Made by a program: the position numbers and the translations under genes. Below are positions 7,683-16,826 of a DNA stretch of 64,000 bases, one piece after another. Source of the DNA: an uncultured Hungatella sp. (GTDB lineage: Bacteria > Bacillota > Clostridia > Lachnospirales > Lachnospiraceae). Position 1 is the stretch's first letter. Every line of letters begins with the position of its first letter. Location: positions 1-64,000 of the forward strand of contig CAJTOT010000016.1 of NCBI GenBank assembly GCA_910577935.1, read 5' to 3'. Below the pieces are notes generated by a model. That model was not told the DNA's origin and searched no databases. It was given only the letters and a program-made list of their open reading frames with translations.

Positions 7683-9209
7683 ATGAGTGATTTTATTGCG
7701 GGAGTAGGGCTGGTAGCCCATGTATCCACGTTCCTGTGGTGCGGGTTCGGCGCCGCCCTGGGCATTATCTTAGGCGCTCTGCCGGGGCTTACGGCCACCA
7801 TGGGAATCGCCCTTGTCATTCCCGTTTCCTATCAGCTGGACACGGCTACAGGCATCGGCCTTTTGCTGGCAGTGTACTGCGGCGCAGTGTGCGGCGCTTC
7901 CATCCCGGCGATTCTTCTTGGAATCCCAGGCAACCCCAATGCCATCGCCACCGCGGAGGACGGCCAGCTGATGACGAAGAAAGGGCTGGCAGGCCAGGCC
8001 CTGGGAGGCGCGGTGATCGCCTCCATGATCGGCGGTCTGGGCTCGGAGATCTTTCTGATCTTCTTCAGCCCCATGGTGGCGAGGATGACGCTGGCCTTCG
8101 GGCCTGCGGAAAAATGCACGCTGGCTCTGGTGGGGCTGGTGATCATCGCCGCGGTGTCGGGAGACGATCTGCTGAAGGGGCTTTTGATGGGAGCCCTGGG
8201 GTTTGTCTTTGCTTTTTTAGGGCCAGATCCCATGTCGGGGCGGCTCAGGATTCCCTTCGCCCAGGCGCTGGGCAAGACGCCATTTGCTAATGGCCTGGAC
8301 ATGACCTCCACCCTCATAGGCCTCTACGGCGTCAGCCAGGTATTTTTTGAGCTGGACAATTTCCGGAGGCCCCAAAACGTGGAGGTCTGTACAGACATAG
8401 GCAAGGTATTTCCGCCGTTTAAGAAGATACTGTCCATGTGGAAGATTATCTTGTCCTCCCTGGGCATCGGGACTCTGATCGGTTCCATACCGGGAACAGG
8501 CGCCTCCATCGCCGTGTTCATGAGCCGCAACGCGGCGGCGGGAATCTGCGAGCACAGCAAGGGGAAGCTGGACAAGCCGGGAACCGGCTGTCTGGAGGGG
8601 GTGTTCGCCCCGGAGGTGGCCAACAATGCGGTCACGGGCGGGGCTCTGATACCGGCCTTAAGCCTTGGGATACCGGGGGATTCCGCCACGGCGGTGCTTA
8701 TCGGCGCTCTGATGATCAACGGGATTACGCCGGGGTTTGCCCTGTTTTCCCAGAATATGCCCCTGGTGTACTCCATCTTCCTCACCCTGCTGATCTCCAA
8801 CATTTTTATGGGGGTGTTTCAGCTGGCGGGAGTCAGGTGGTATCCCAGGATTCTTCTCATCTCCCCCAAGGTGCTGATGCCGGTGGTCCTGGTTCTCTCC
8901 TTCCTGGGGCCTTACGCCCTGGCAGGCTCTTCCGTGTCAAAAGGCGTGTACTTTCTGGGAACGGCTCTGGGCATGGGAATCCTGGGCTATTTCATGAAGA
9001 AGAACCAGTATCCTATCGCCCCGGTGGTGCTGGGTCTGATCCTGGGAGAGATGTTTGAGGAGCAGTTCCGGAGAGGGATGAAGCTGGGCGGCGGAACATT
9101 TTCCAGGTTTTACACATCTCCCATCTGCTGGTTCTTCATAGCCCTGGTGGTCTGCATCGTAGGTTCCGTGGTGCTGAAAAACAGAAAGAAGGGGAAGGCA
9201 GATGCTTAG
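7683..9209 (+). CDS. tctA: TctA large transport subunit
   Basis: The 508-residue, roughly 12-helix permease of the tripartite tricarboxylate transporter; it moves the TctC-delivered carboxylate with an ion gradient. Conserved loops are clear: GALPGLTATMG near residue 30, LGIPGNPNAIATAEDG near 78, IGSIPGTGAS near 265 and LGIPGDSATAV near 330. The internal duplication typical of TctA is visible in the two GIPG repeats. A strong GGAGGGAGG precedes the ATG. Its 3' end overlaps the next gene by eight bases, indicating translational coupling. Confidence 0.95.
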   Translation: MSDFIAGVGLVAHVSTFLWCGFGAALGIILGALPGLTATMGIALVIPVSYQLDTATGIGLLLAVYCGAVCGASIPAILLGIPGNPNAIATAEDGQLMTKKGLAGQALGGAVIASMIGGLGSEIFLIFFSPMVARMTLAFGPAEKCTLALVGLVIIAAVSGDDLLKGLLMGALGFVFAFLGPDPMSGRLRIPFAQALGKTPFANGLDMTSTLIGLYGVSQVFFELDNFRRPQNVEVCTDIGKVFPPFKKILSMWKIILSSLGIGTLIGSIPGTGASIAVFMSRNAAAGICEHSKGKLDKPGTGCLEGVFAPEVANNAVTGGALIPALSLGIPGDSATAVLIGALMINGITPGFALFSQNMPLVYSIFLTLLISNIFMGVFQLAGVRWYPRILLISPKVLMPVVLVLSFLGPYALAGSSVSKGVYFLGTALGMGILGYFMKKNQYPIAPVVLGLILGEMFEEQFRRGMKLGGGTFSRFYTSPICWFFIALVVCIVGSVVLKNRKKGKADA

Positions 9210-9939
9210 GTTTACGTTTCTGGGGGTCAGCGGGTCGGTGCAGGAACTGTCAGGAGGCAACACCTCCCTGCTGATCGCTGGGGAGGAAGGCAGGGTGGCG
9301 GTGGACCTCTCCGCCAACCTTCCGGTTTTAACGGAGGCGGACATCGACATGGTAATTCTGACCCACGAGCATATCGACCATGTCTATGGCCTCCCGTCTC
9401 TTATCCATCAGCTGTGGATCAAAGGGCGGGAAAGGCCTCTTGCCATCTGCCTGCCTTCAGGGCTTTGGGGTCTGGCAGAAGGGCTTATGGACCTGTTTGG
9501 ACTCAGGACAAAAAACCGTATGTTTGAGATCCGCCTTCTGACAGAGCAGGAATTCAAGGTGGGAACCATGTCTTTTACCCTTTTTCCCACAGACCACACC
9601 GGCCACTCTGTGGGAGTCGTGGTCCGGGAGAAGGGGGAGAAGATGGCGTACACCTCCGACACCAGGCCCATAGAGGATATACCCGCCGCTGTGAGAGGGG
9701 CCCGGGTGCTGATCCATGAGGCGTCGGGAGTCTCAGGAGACCAGGAACTTCTCATAAAAAAAGGCCATTCCAGCGGAAGAGACGCCGGAATCCTGGCCAG
9801 AGAACTGGGGGCGGAGAAGCTGTATCTCTGCCATCTCCCGGCAGAGGAGGAGGCGAAGAGGGAGATCCTCCGGGAGGCGAGATCCGTATTTGAGAGAAGC
9901 TATATTCCCGGACTTTTAAAAGAGGAGAGGATCTACTGA
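9202..9939 (+). CDS. Metallo-beta-lactamase-fold hydrolase
   Basis: A 245-residue MBL-fold protein of the ribonuclease Z / phosphodiesterase-like branch. The metal motif THEHIDH (H55, H57, D59, H60) is intact, as are TDHTGHSVG, the YTSDTRP aspartate and a late GHSSGRDAG histidine. Length fits a stand-alone phosphodiesterase rather than a true tRNase Z, which normally has an exosite arm. It overlaps tctA by eight bases and closes the operon, so together with two HAD phosphatases it may process a phosphodiester or phosphorylated acid. Its 3' end overlaps that of the converging TetR gene by seven bases. Confidence 0.85.
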   Translation: MLRFTFLGVSGSVQELSGGNTSLLIAGEEGRVAVDLSANLPVLTEADIDMVILTHEHIDHVYGLPSLIHQLWIKGRERPLAICLPSGLWGLAEGLMDLFGLRTKNRMFEIRLLTEQEFKVGTMSFTLFPTDHTGHSVGVVVREKGEKMAYTSDTRPIEDIPAAVRGARVLIHEASGVSGDQELLIKKGHSSGRDAGILARELGAEKLYLCHLPAEEEAKREILREARSVFERSYIPGLLKEERIY

Positions 9940-10511
9940 AAAAACTCCCTCTCCGCGAACAGGCACATATAATCCACAAACTCTTCCACCTGGAAGCTTT
10001 CTTCCAGCTCCAGATAGCATTTTGCCATACTGACATACAGATCGGCCAGCAGGTAGGTGAACACCGGCTGGCTGATTTTCAGTCTGCATCCCTCCGCTTT
10101 CATGTCTTCCAGCTTCTGATTCAGAATCTGAACCAGGTAATCCCTGGAAATATCCATAAAAATTCCGTTTTTGTTGGTCTCGCAGATCCGCCGGAAGGAG
10201 TCTCTGTGTTTGTCTACGGTGCGGATGAACTTGGAGACGAACTTTCTGCCTTTTCCGTCTTTTAAGTAGACCACATCCTTGTTCAAATCGGCGGTCTCGA
10301 AAAAAGTCTGGAGACAGTAGTAAAGAAGATCGTATTTGTCCTCAAAGTACCGGTAAAAGGTGGAGCGGGGCACCATGGAGTGGTCGCACAGCTGAATCAG
10401 GGAAATCTTTTCAAAAGGCACTTCTTCCAGAAGCCGGAACAGGGTCTGGCTCAAAAGTATGTATGTGCGTCTTGTGGATATCTTCTCTTTTTTTTCAATT
10501 GGCGCGCTCAT
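9933..10511 (-). CDS. TetR/AcrR-family transcriptional regulator
   Basis: A 192-residue one-component regulator. The N-terminal HTH (about residues 15-60: KISLIQLCDHSMVPRSTFY, then RYFEDKYDLLY) is typical TetR; the rest is the helical ligand-binding and dimer domain. An in-frame upstream ATG at 10565 exists, but AGGAGA lies just before the ATG at 10511, so that is chosen. A 23-bp near-palindrome at 10540-10562 sits right upstream and is a likely autoregulatory operator. It is divergent from the MMPL exporter gene, its probable target; such regulators usually release DNA on binding a toxic ligand. Confidence 0.88.
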   Translation of the reverse strand: MSAPIEKKEKISTRRTYILLSQTLFRLLEEVPFEKISLIQLCDHSMVPRSTFYRYFEDKYDLLYYCLQTFFETADLNKDVVYLKDGKGRKFVSKFIRTVDKHRDSFRRICETNKNGIFMDISRDYLVQILNQKLEDMKAEGCRLKISQPVFTYLLADLYVSMAKCYLELEESFQVEEFVDYMCLFAEREFFQ

Positions 10512-10539
10512 GACAGCTCTCCTTTTTTTGTATAAAAAT

Positions 10540-10562
10540 AGACAGTTTTTATAAAAATGTCT
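10540..10562. promoter_or_regulatory. Likely TetR-family operator
   Basis: A 23-bp near-palindrome, nine of eleven arm pairs matching, with outer arms AGACA and TGTCT and an A/T-rich centre. It begins 29 bases upstream of the TetR start codon. Size and position are those of a TetR-dimer site. Confidence 0.55.
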
Positions 10563-10650
10563 CATTTAGAACAACCGTAAAACAACTGATTCTTGAGTAT
10601 TTTACCACAAGGGTGCATAATATGGCAAGTAAGTGTTGCTATGAAAGATC

Positions 10651-10728
10651 CTATCGCCGCAGGCGATTTTCATGGATTTTTGCCGGTTGCTGCGAACGCA
10701 TGTGAAAGGTAACGCTTTCACAGTAACC
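10651..10728. repeat. Dispersed intergenic repeat, copy 2
   Basis: The fullest of three copies. It opens with the hairpin ATCGCC-GCA-GGCGAT, continues with the shared core, and ends in a 15-bp stem with two mismatches: GGTTGCTGCGAACGC pairing with GCTTTCACAGTAACC. It lies about 35 bases upstream of the MMPL gene and would be in its leader if transcribed. Confidence 0.75.
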
Positions 10729-10760
10729 GGTGATTACAAAGAAAGGATTAGAGGAGATAT

Positions 10761-13097
10761 ATGGAAGAGAGAAAGAATTCTGACAATTTCATGATGAAGC
10801 TGGCGGCGTTTATCGTGAATAAGAGAAAAGCGTTTATCGCCCTCTTTGCTCTGGCGTGTGTATACAGCGCAGTCTCCATTCCCAAGGTTGGGGTCGTCGA
10901 CGACCTGACGGAGTATCTTCCGGAGAGCACGGAGACAAGACAGGGGCTGGATATTATGAACCGGGAGTTTACCACTTTCGGTTCGGCAAAAATACTGGTC
11001 AGCAACATCACTTATGAGAAGGCGCTGGCGCTGGCTGAGGAGCTGGGGGAGATCAAGGGGATCTCGGCGGTGTCCTTCTATGACGAAGAAGACGATACAT
11101 ATGACAGTGATGACCGGGAGAACTACTACCAGGACGCCGCTGCCCTGTACACACTGACCTTTGAGGAGGAGGAGGATACGGAACTGTCTCAGACCTCCAT
11201 GGTTCAGGTCAGGGAGGCTCTGGATGGGTATTCTTCCTATATATATACCACTGTGGATAAGGATGACGCGGCTTCCCTGAAGGCGGACATGAAGGTGATC
11301 GTGGTCATCGTGGTTCTCATCATCCTGGTGGTGCTTCTGTTCACCTCCAAGACCTATATGGAGATCGTCATCTTCCTGGCTGTCTTTGGGGTGGCGGCTC
11401 TTCTGAATATGGGAACCAACTACTGGTTCGGGGAGATATCCTTTGTGACCAATGCCGTGGGGGCAGTGCTTCAGCTGGCGCTGGCCATCGATTACGCCAT
11501 CATCTTGTTCCACCGTTTCATGGAGGAGCATGAAGACAAGGACACTATCCGGGCTGTCACAGTGGCCCTCAGCAAGGCCATACCGGAGATTTCCTCCAGC
11601 AGCCTCACCACCGTGTCCGGCATGGTGGCGCTCATGTTCATGCAGTTCGGAATCGGAATGGATCTGGGAAGCGTGCTGACCAAGGCGATCATCATCAGCC
11701 TGCTCACCGTGTTTTTGCTGATGCCTGCGCTCATCGTCATGTTTTCCAATGCCATCGACAGAACAGTCCACAAAAATTTTGTGCCCACCATCAATTTCTG
11801 GGGGAAGCTCGTCGTAAAGCTGAGGTTCCTGGGCGTTCCCCTGTTTCTCGCCGTCGTGGCGGCGGCCGGCATCTACGCGGGGAAATGTCCCTACATATAT
11901 GATATCAACTCCATCGAGTCCAGCAAGAAGAACGAATTCATGGCTTCCAGGGAGAGGATCGAGGAGACCTTCGAGGTGACCAACACCATGGCCATCGTGG
12001 TTCCCAGGGGGGACTACGAAAAAGAAGGAAGGATATTGAAGCGGCTGGAAAACATGGAAGAGGTGGATATGGCCTTGGGGCTGGCCAACGTGGAGGTCAG
12101 CGATGACGGCAAATACATCCTGGTGGATAAGCTGGGGCCCCGAGACTTCTCACAGGTGGCAGGAGTGGATCTGGATCTGGTGAGAATGCTCTACCAGTTC
12201 TACGCCTTCGACAGGGAGCAGTACAGCGCCTTTATGAAGAATCTTGACGACTACAAGGTGTCCATCATCGACATGGTCGACTTTATTTACGAGCAGAAGG
12301 AGAAAGGCGGGCTGGAGTTTGACGATGAGCTGTCGGAGGAGATCGATGAGCTTCACGATGCGGTGTGCGACGCCAGAGAGCAGCTGGAGGGCGAGGAGTA
12401 CGACCGCCTGGTGTTTAACCTCAGAGGCCCGGTGGAGGGAGCGGAGACGTTCAGGACCGTGGATCGGATCAGGGATATCGCTCTGGAGTACTATGACGAG
12501 GTCTATGTGGTGGGAGACGCCACCAGCAACTATGACCTGAGCAGCTCTTTTGAGAGAGACAATGTGATTATCAGCGTTCTGACGGCGCTGTTTGTGGGGA
12601 TTATCCTTCTGTTCACTTTCCAGTCGGCCGGGCTGCCCTTTCTGCTGGTCCTGACGATTCAGGGAAGCATCTGGATCAATTTTTCGGTGCCGTACCTGAG
12701 TCAGAGCACCATGTATTTCCTCAGCTACCTGGTGGTGAGCTCCATTCAGATGGGAGCTACCATTGATTACGCCATCGTCATCACCAGCCGGTATCTGGAA
12801 TTGAGAAAGAGCATGGAGGACAGGAAGGAGGCGGTGACAGAGGCGCTGAACCAGTCCTTCCCGACCATCATCACATCGGGAACGATTCTCACCAGCGCGG
12901 GCTTTGTTATCGGATACCTGACCAACAACGCGGTGATCGCCTCACTGGGAAAGGTCCTGGGAAGAGGGACGCTGATCTCCATCATACTGGTTATGACCGT
13001 GCTTCCCCAGCTTCTGCTGCTGGGCGACAAGCTCATTGACAAGACGGAACTGACAAAGACCGTGAAGCTGGGACAGGAGAAGGAGGTAGAGTCATGA
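10761..13097 (+). CDS. MMPL/RND-type membrane exporter
   Basis: A 778-residue protein with two repeats of one helix, a large outer loop and a block of five or six helices, the layout of MMPL/RND exporters such as YdfJ. Repeated motifs ALAIDYAIILFHRF (near residue 240) and MGATIDYAIVITSRYL (near 675) mark the proton-relay helices of each half. An acidic outer loop spans roughly residues 400-560. AGAGGAG precedes the start. Its stop overlaps the next gene by four bases, so the surface protein downstream is probably co-translated and may be its partner. Exported substrate is unknown; lipids or amphipathic drugs are typical. Confidence 0.9.
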   Translation: MEERKNSDNFMMKLAAFIVNKRKAFIALFALACVYSAVSIPKVGVVDDLTEYLPESTETRQGLDIMNREFTTFGSAKILVSNITYEKALALAEELGEIKGISAVSFYDEEDDTYDSDDRENYYQDAAALYTLTFEEEEDTELSQTSMVQVREALDGYSSYIYTTVDKDDAASLKADMKVIVVIVVLIILVVLLFTSKTYMEIVIFLAVFGVAALLNMGTNYWFGEISFVTNAVGAVLQLALAIDYAIILFHRFMEEHEDKDTIRAVTVALSKAIPEISSSSLTTVSGMVALMFMQFGIGMDLGSVLTKAIIISLLTVFLLMPALIVMFSNAIDRTVHKNFVPTINFWGKLVVKLRFLGVPLFLAVVAAAGIYAGKCPYIYDINSIESSKKNEFMASRERIEETFEVTNTMAIVVPRGDYEKEGRILKRLENMEEVDMALGLANVEVSDDGKYILVDKLGPRDFSQVAGVDLDLVRMLYQFYAFDREQYSAFMKNLDDYKVSIIDMVDFIYEQKEKGGLEFDDELSEEIDELHDAVCDAREQLEGEEYDRLVFNLRGPVEGAETFRTVDRIRDIALEYYDEVYVVGDATSNYDLSSSFERDNVIISVLTALFVGIILLFTFQSAGLPFLLVLTIQGSIWINFSVPYLSQSTMYFLSYLVVSSIQMGATIDYAIVITSRYLELRKSMEDRKEAVTEALNQSFPTIITSGTILTSAGFVIGYLTNNAVIASLGKVLGRGTLISIILVMTVLPQLLLLGDKLIDKTELTKTVKLGQEKEVES

Positions 13098-16000
13098 GAA
13101 AGAAGAGCATGAAGATGAGGACGGCTGTTTTGCTGGCGTTAAGTCTCTCCGCAGCCGGGACCCCGGGGGCCGCGCTGCCTCTGACTGCCATGGCCGCGCC
13201 GGAGAACCAGGCGGGCGTGTCCGGAGATGGGGCAGCGGGCGGAGCGGGAACCGAAGGAGCGGTACAGGACGGACAGACGCTGTCCCAGGAGGAGGTGAGG
13301 ATTTCCGGCCTGGAGGAATTTTTGGAATTCGGGAAAAACTGTGTGTCTGAAAGCTACTCCAAGGGGAAGACCTTTATTCTCGAGACGGACATCAACCTAC
13401 AGGGGACAGATTTTCAGCCGATACCCGTGTTCGCAGGAATATTTGAGGGAAACGGGCACGGCATCATCGGCATGTCCGTCACCGGCCAGGGTTCAGGCAT
13501 GGGACTGTTCCGGTATGTGCAGGAAGGCGCCTGGGTGAGAAACCTTCAGGTCCAGGGAAGCCTGACGCCGGAGGGCAGCAGGAAAAATATCGGCGGCATC
13601 GCGGGAGTCAACCGGGGGCTTATAGAATCCTGCGTCTTCAGGGGACAGCTCACGGCCCAGGAGGCTGCGGGAGGCATAGCCGGTTACAACGAGGCTGCAG
13701 GCGTCATAAGATCCTGTGAAAACCAGGGGGTTCTCACAGGCAATTTAAAGACGGGTGGCATCGTGGGGTTTAACGAAGGGCTCATTGAGGAGTGTGATAA
13801 CCGTGGAGAGGTCAACGCCACGGAACAGAGGGTTGAAGAGAATTCTTCTTCGTCCGGGACACAGCTCTCCTTCGGAAGCGTGGACCTGGGGGAGACCATG
13901 CGGGTGGAGCGGGTCAACGACTCGGGAGGCGTGGCAGGCCTGTCCCTGGGAACCATCAGAAACTGTGTCAACTACAAAGCCGTAGGATATCCCCATACGG
14001 GCTACAACATGGGGGGGATCGCCGGGCGGCAGAGCGGGCTGGTGGAAGCCTGCGAAAATTACGGACAGATCCGGGGGAGGAAAGACGTAGGAGGAATCGT
14101 CGGACAGTTTGAACCCTACCTGACAGTGAGTTATGATGAGGATATGTTCGGCAGCCTGGAGACTCAGATGGATGAGCTGTCCCAGATGGGAGACTCTATG
14201 TCAAAGCTGATCGAGGAAGCCGGGGATACGGCTGTGGACAATCTGGACAGAATCGATGAACAGCTTAAAAAGATAAGAGATATCGGGAGATTTTACAAAA
14301 ATATCTACAAAGAAGGAGGGGATCAGTTTGACAGTGAGGCGGACCAGAATCTGGATGAGATTCAGCGGATTCTGGACCGCATGGACCTGGAACTGACCAG
14401 CGGAGAAACCCGGTCCCACGCCCAGTCAGCCAGAGAGAATCTGACGCAGATGCAGAACTTAAGAGAGCAGATGAAACAGGGATATGAAGGGGAGCTTGAG
14501 GACGTGGAGGCGCTGAAGCAGTGGCTGGAGCTGCGTCAGAGCCAGATGGAGGAGCTGTCTAAGAGAGGGGAGAAGCTGAAAGAGGATCTGGAATTTGTCG
14601 CTCTCCACGGTCCGGAGGATGCGGCCGAAGGCGCAGGGGGATTCGCGGACAGCCTGGAGGATCTCCAGGTGGAAGTCAATGTGCTCATCGATGTGGTCCG
14701 CGTCAACGCGGATAAGCTGAAAACGGATCTGACTTCCATGGATGAAGAGCTGACTGCCCAGGTGGATGTGCTCTCGGGAAACATGGATGCCCTGTCTGAC
14801 GATTTAAAAGAGAGCAAAGATCAGATAAGAGGGCAGAAGAACCAGATTCAGGACCAGATTGACGAGATGAGAGACACCATCTCCCAGGGTGTGGGAAGAG
14901 CCAGAGAAGAGAGAGATCTGTTTGAGGATATATCGGATCTGGAGACACGGGAGCCGGCCCAGGGCATGGTCATGGGCTGTGTCAATGAAGGGATGATCCA
15001 GGCGGATTTTCAGGCAGGAGGCATCGCGGGAATCATAGGGATGGAGACCAGCCTGGACCCGGAACAGGATCTGGAGGCGGACCAGGAGAGGACCCTGAAT
15101 GTGACCCGCAACGCCATGGCAATGGTGGCGGACTGTGTGAACAGACAGCAGGTTCAGGTGAAAAATGACTACGCAGGAGGCATCGTGGGAAAGGCCAACC
15201 TGGGAGCCCTGATCCGAAACCAGAATTACGGGGATATCATCGCCGAGGACGGCAGCTACGCCGGCGGCGTCACGGGGAGCAGCGCCTACGTGCTGAGAGG
15301 CAATTACAACATGTGTGCCGTAACCGGCAACGACTATACAGGCGGAATCGCCGGGTGGGGCACGGATATCCTGGACAACTACTCCATGGTGTCCTTTGAA
15401 AATATGGATGGAGAGCGGCGGGGAACCGTGGCCGGGGATGTGGACCCGGAAGGCGTGGTGGAAGGAAACTTCTATGTGGAAGAAGGCCTGGGAGCCGTGG
15501 ATGGCATCACCTATGAGGGCCAGGCCCGGGGGCTTTCCTACGAGGAATTCCGCGGTCTGGAGCAGATGCCGGAGGAATTCGGACATCTGACAGTAGAATT
15601 CCTGGTGGATGACCAGGTTCTGAAAACTCTTGTCTGCGAGTACGGGGGAAGCATCCCGGAGAAGGATATTCCCCGGGTTCCCCAGAAAGACGGATACTAT
15701 TATGTCTGGGAGCAGAAGGATTTAACCTGCGTCAAAGGAAACGAGAAGGTCCGGGCGGTTTACAGGCCGTGGCATACGACCGTGGCGTCGTCGGAAGACA
15801 AGATGCCGGTGATGCTGGCAGAGGCTGATTTCTACCCGGGAACCTCCCTCGTCATGGAGGAGAAGACGGAAGGCCTACTGGCTCCGGAGGGGTACAGGAT
15901 CGTGAAAGGCTACGAATATTCCGTCCGGCAGCCGGAAGGCGCGGCAAAACCGGAGCGCATGAAGCTTCATGTGCTGGCGGAGGGTTGCTCCGGGCGCGCC

Positions 16001-16345
16001 CTGGCAGGCATTGTGGAGGACGGACAGATCCGCGTGACGGACAGCCGGAGAGACGGAGCCTACCTGGTGTTTGAGATGGAAGAGCCGGGGCAGGTGGTAA
16101 TCCTGGAGCCGGATACAGGACTGCCGGCGGGGCTTGCAGCCGGGGGGATTATCCTGGCGCTGGCGGCTGTGTGGCTGGGAATCAGAAGGCGGATGGTGAG
16201 AAAGAAGAAAAGAGGAGAAGCCGGGCAGGAGGAGAGCCATGACACCGGAGACGGCGATGCCCGGAAGCCGGAGGAGAAGGCGTCTGGAAATGAGGGCGCA
16301 ATGAAAGAGACAGAAGAACAGGAGGACAGCCAAGAAAGGAAGTAG
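13094..16345 (+). CDS. Large GLUG-repeat and coiled-coil surface protein
   Basis: A 1,083-residue exported membrane-anchored protein. Residues 1-34 are a signal peptide (cut near AMA-AP). Two blocks of GLUG-like repeats (GGIAGVNRGLIESC, GGIVGFNEGLIEEC and others) lie at about 150-340 and 640-800; between them, residues 350-630 form a long charged coiled coil. A beta-type repeat domain follows (about 830-890), then one membrane helix near 1010-1030 and a short lysine/glutamate-rich cytoplasmic tail. The ATG overlaps the exporter stop (ATGA). This suggests a wall-spanning partner of the exporter; that role is inference, as GLUG proteins are mostly uncharacterised. Confidence 0.8.
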   Translation: MRKKSMKMRTAVLLALSLSAAGTPGAALPLTAMAAPENQAGVSGDGAAGGAGTEGAVQDGQTLSQEEVRISGLEEFLEFGKNCVSESYSKGKTFILETDINLQGTDFQPIPVFAGIFEGNGHGIIGMSVTGQGSGMGLFRYVQEGAWVRNLQVQGSLTPEGSRKNIGGIAGVNRGLIESCVFRGQLTAQEAAGGIAGYNEAAGVIRSCENQGVLTGNLKTGGIVGFNEGLIEECDNRGEVNATEQRVEENSSSSGTQLSFGSVDLGETMRVERVNDSGGVAGLSLGTIRNCVNYKAVGYPHTGYNMGGIAGRQSGLVEACENYGQIRGRKDVGGIVGQFEPYLTVSYDEDMFGSLETQMDELSQMGDSMSKLIEEAGDTAVDNLDRIDEQLKKIRDIGRFYKNIYKEGGDQFDSEADQNLDEIQRILDRMDLELTSGETRSHAQSARENLTQMQNLREQMKQGYEGELEDVEALKQWLELRQSQMEELSKRGEKLKEDLEFVALHGPEDAAEGAGGFADSLEDLQVEVNVLIDVVRVNADKLKTDLTSMDEELTAQVDVLSGNMDALSDDLKESKDQIRGQKNQIQDQIDEMRDTISQGVGRAREERDLFEDISDLETREPAQGMVMGCVNEGMIQADFQAGGIAGIIGMETSLDPEQDLEADQERTLNVTRNAMAMVADCVNRQQVQVKNDYAGGIVGKANLGALIRNQNYGDIIAEDGSYAGGVTGSSAYVLRGNYNMCAVTGNDYTGGIAGWGTDILDNYSMVSFENMDGERRGTVAGDVDPEGVVEGNFYVEEGLGAVDGITYEGQARGLSYEEFRGLEQMPEEFGHLTVEFLVDDQVLKTLVCEYGGSIPEKDIPRVPQKDGYYYVWEQKDLTCVKGNEKVRAVYRPWHTTVASSEDKMPVMLAEADFYPGTSLVMEEKTEGLLAPEGYRIVKGYEYSVRQPEGAAKPERMKLHVLAEGCSGRALAGIVEDGQIRVTDSRRDGAYLVFEMEEPGQVVILEPDTGLPAGLAAGGIILALAAVWLGIRRRMVRKKKRGEAGQEESHDTGDGDARKPEEKASGNEGAMKETEEQEDSQERK

Positions 16346-16353
16346 TAACCTAT

Positions 16354-16617
16354 ATGGAGACAGAAAATCAGTGGGAAGAAGTAGATGAGACAGAACTGAC
16401 CGTGGCGGAGAGGTGCGTGTACAGAATCAGGCGGCGCGCCGTGGAACTGTACCGGAACGGCAGCAGCCCCGGCGAGATTTTCCGGGCCACAGGACTTGGA
16501 AGCACGGCTGTGGAGCGTCTGTGGCACAGGTGCTGTGCCCGGGACCCCCAGACGGGGGAGCGAAAGGGGTACAAGGCTCTGGTGCCCAGGTCCAAGATAA
16601 AAAAATTTATCCGCTGA
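16354..16617 (+). CDS. Small helix-turn-helix protein
   Basis: An 87-residue basic protein starting eight bases after the surface protein, with no strong ribosome site of its own except AAGGAAG about 17 bases upstream. Residues 34-58 read as a helix-turn-helix (SPGEIFRATGLGSTAVERLW), similar to the DNA-binding part of transposase-like or resolvase-like proteins, but no catalytic domain follows. It ends with a basic tail. It may regulate the exporter operon or be a domesticated fragment. I do not recognise a named family. Confidence 0.6.
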   Translation: METENQWEEVDETELTVAERCVYRIRRRAVELYRNGSSPGEIFRATGLGSTAVERLWHRCCARDPQTGERKGYKALVPRSKIKKFIR

Positions 16618-16677
16618 GAACCGGCGGCTGCCCCCTGTGAACAGTAATATTTGGTATGCAAATCTGATTCGGGGTTC

Positions 16678-16706
16678 TTGACCTGGGTAGTGATTTTGTG
16701 TAAACT
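16678..16706 (+). promoter_or_regulatory. Promoter of a probable small RNA
   Basis: TTGACC, 17-base spacer, TAAACT. No open frame of useful length follows before the terminator at 16801. Confidence 0.6.
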
Positions 16707-16712
16707 AGAGAT

Positions 16713-16826
16713 ATACCCGAGAGGGTGTAAAAAGCAGTGAGTCCTACTGGGAGTGGAACCTATAAAAGCAGTGAGTCCTACTGAGAGTGGAATCTATTTT
16801 AAGGCTGCGTTTCTGCGCAGCCTTTT
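16713..16826 (+). ncRNA. Candidate small RNA with tandem hairpin units
   Basis: About 115 bases between a good promoter and a rho-independent terminator, in the gap between two converging genes. It holds two 34-base near-identical units, each able to fold CC-U-ACU/AGUGG around a GGG or GAG loop, with AGUGGAA directly after. No ribosome site and no frame of note. This fits a trans-acting or protein-binding RNA with repeated binding sites. I do not recognise an Rfam family. Confidence 0.5.
16730..16797 (+). repeat. 34-bp direct tandem repeat, two copies
   Basis: Units 16730-16763 and 16764-16797 differ at two positions. Shared core: GCAGTGAGTCCTACTG then GAGTGGAA. A shortened relative of the unit is seen at 20581-20602. 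Confidence 0.85.

Noticed and set aside
10734..11771. Minus-strand frame of 345 codons over the exporter
   Set aside because: Histidine-rich shadow; the MMPL motifs are on the other strand.
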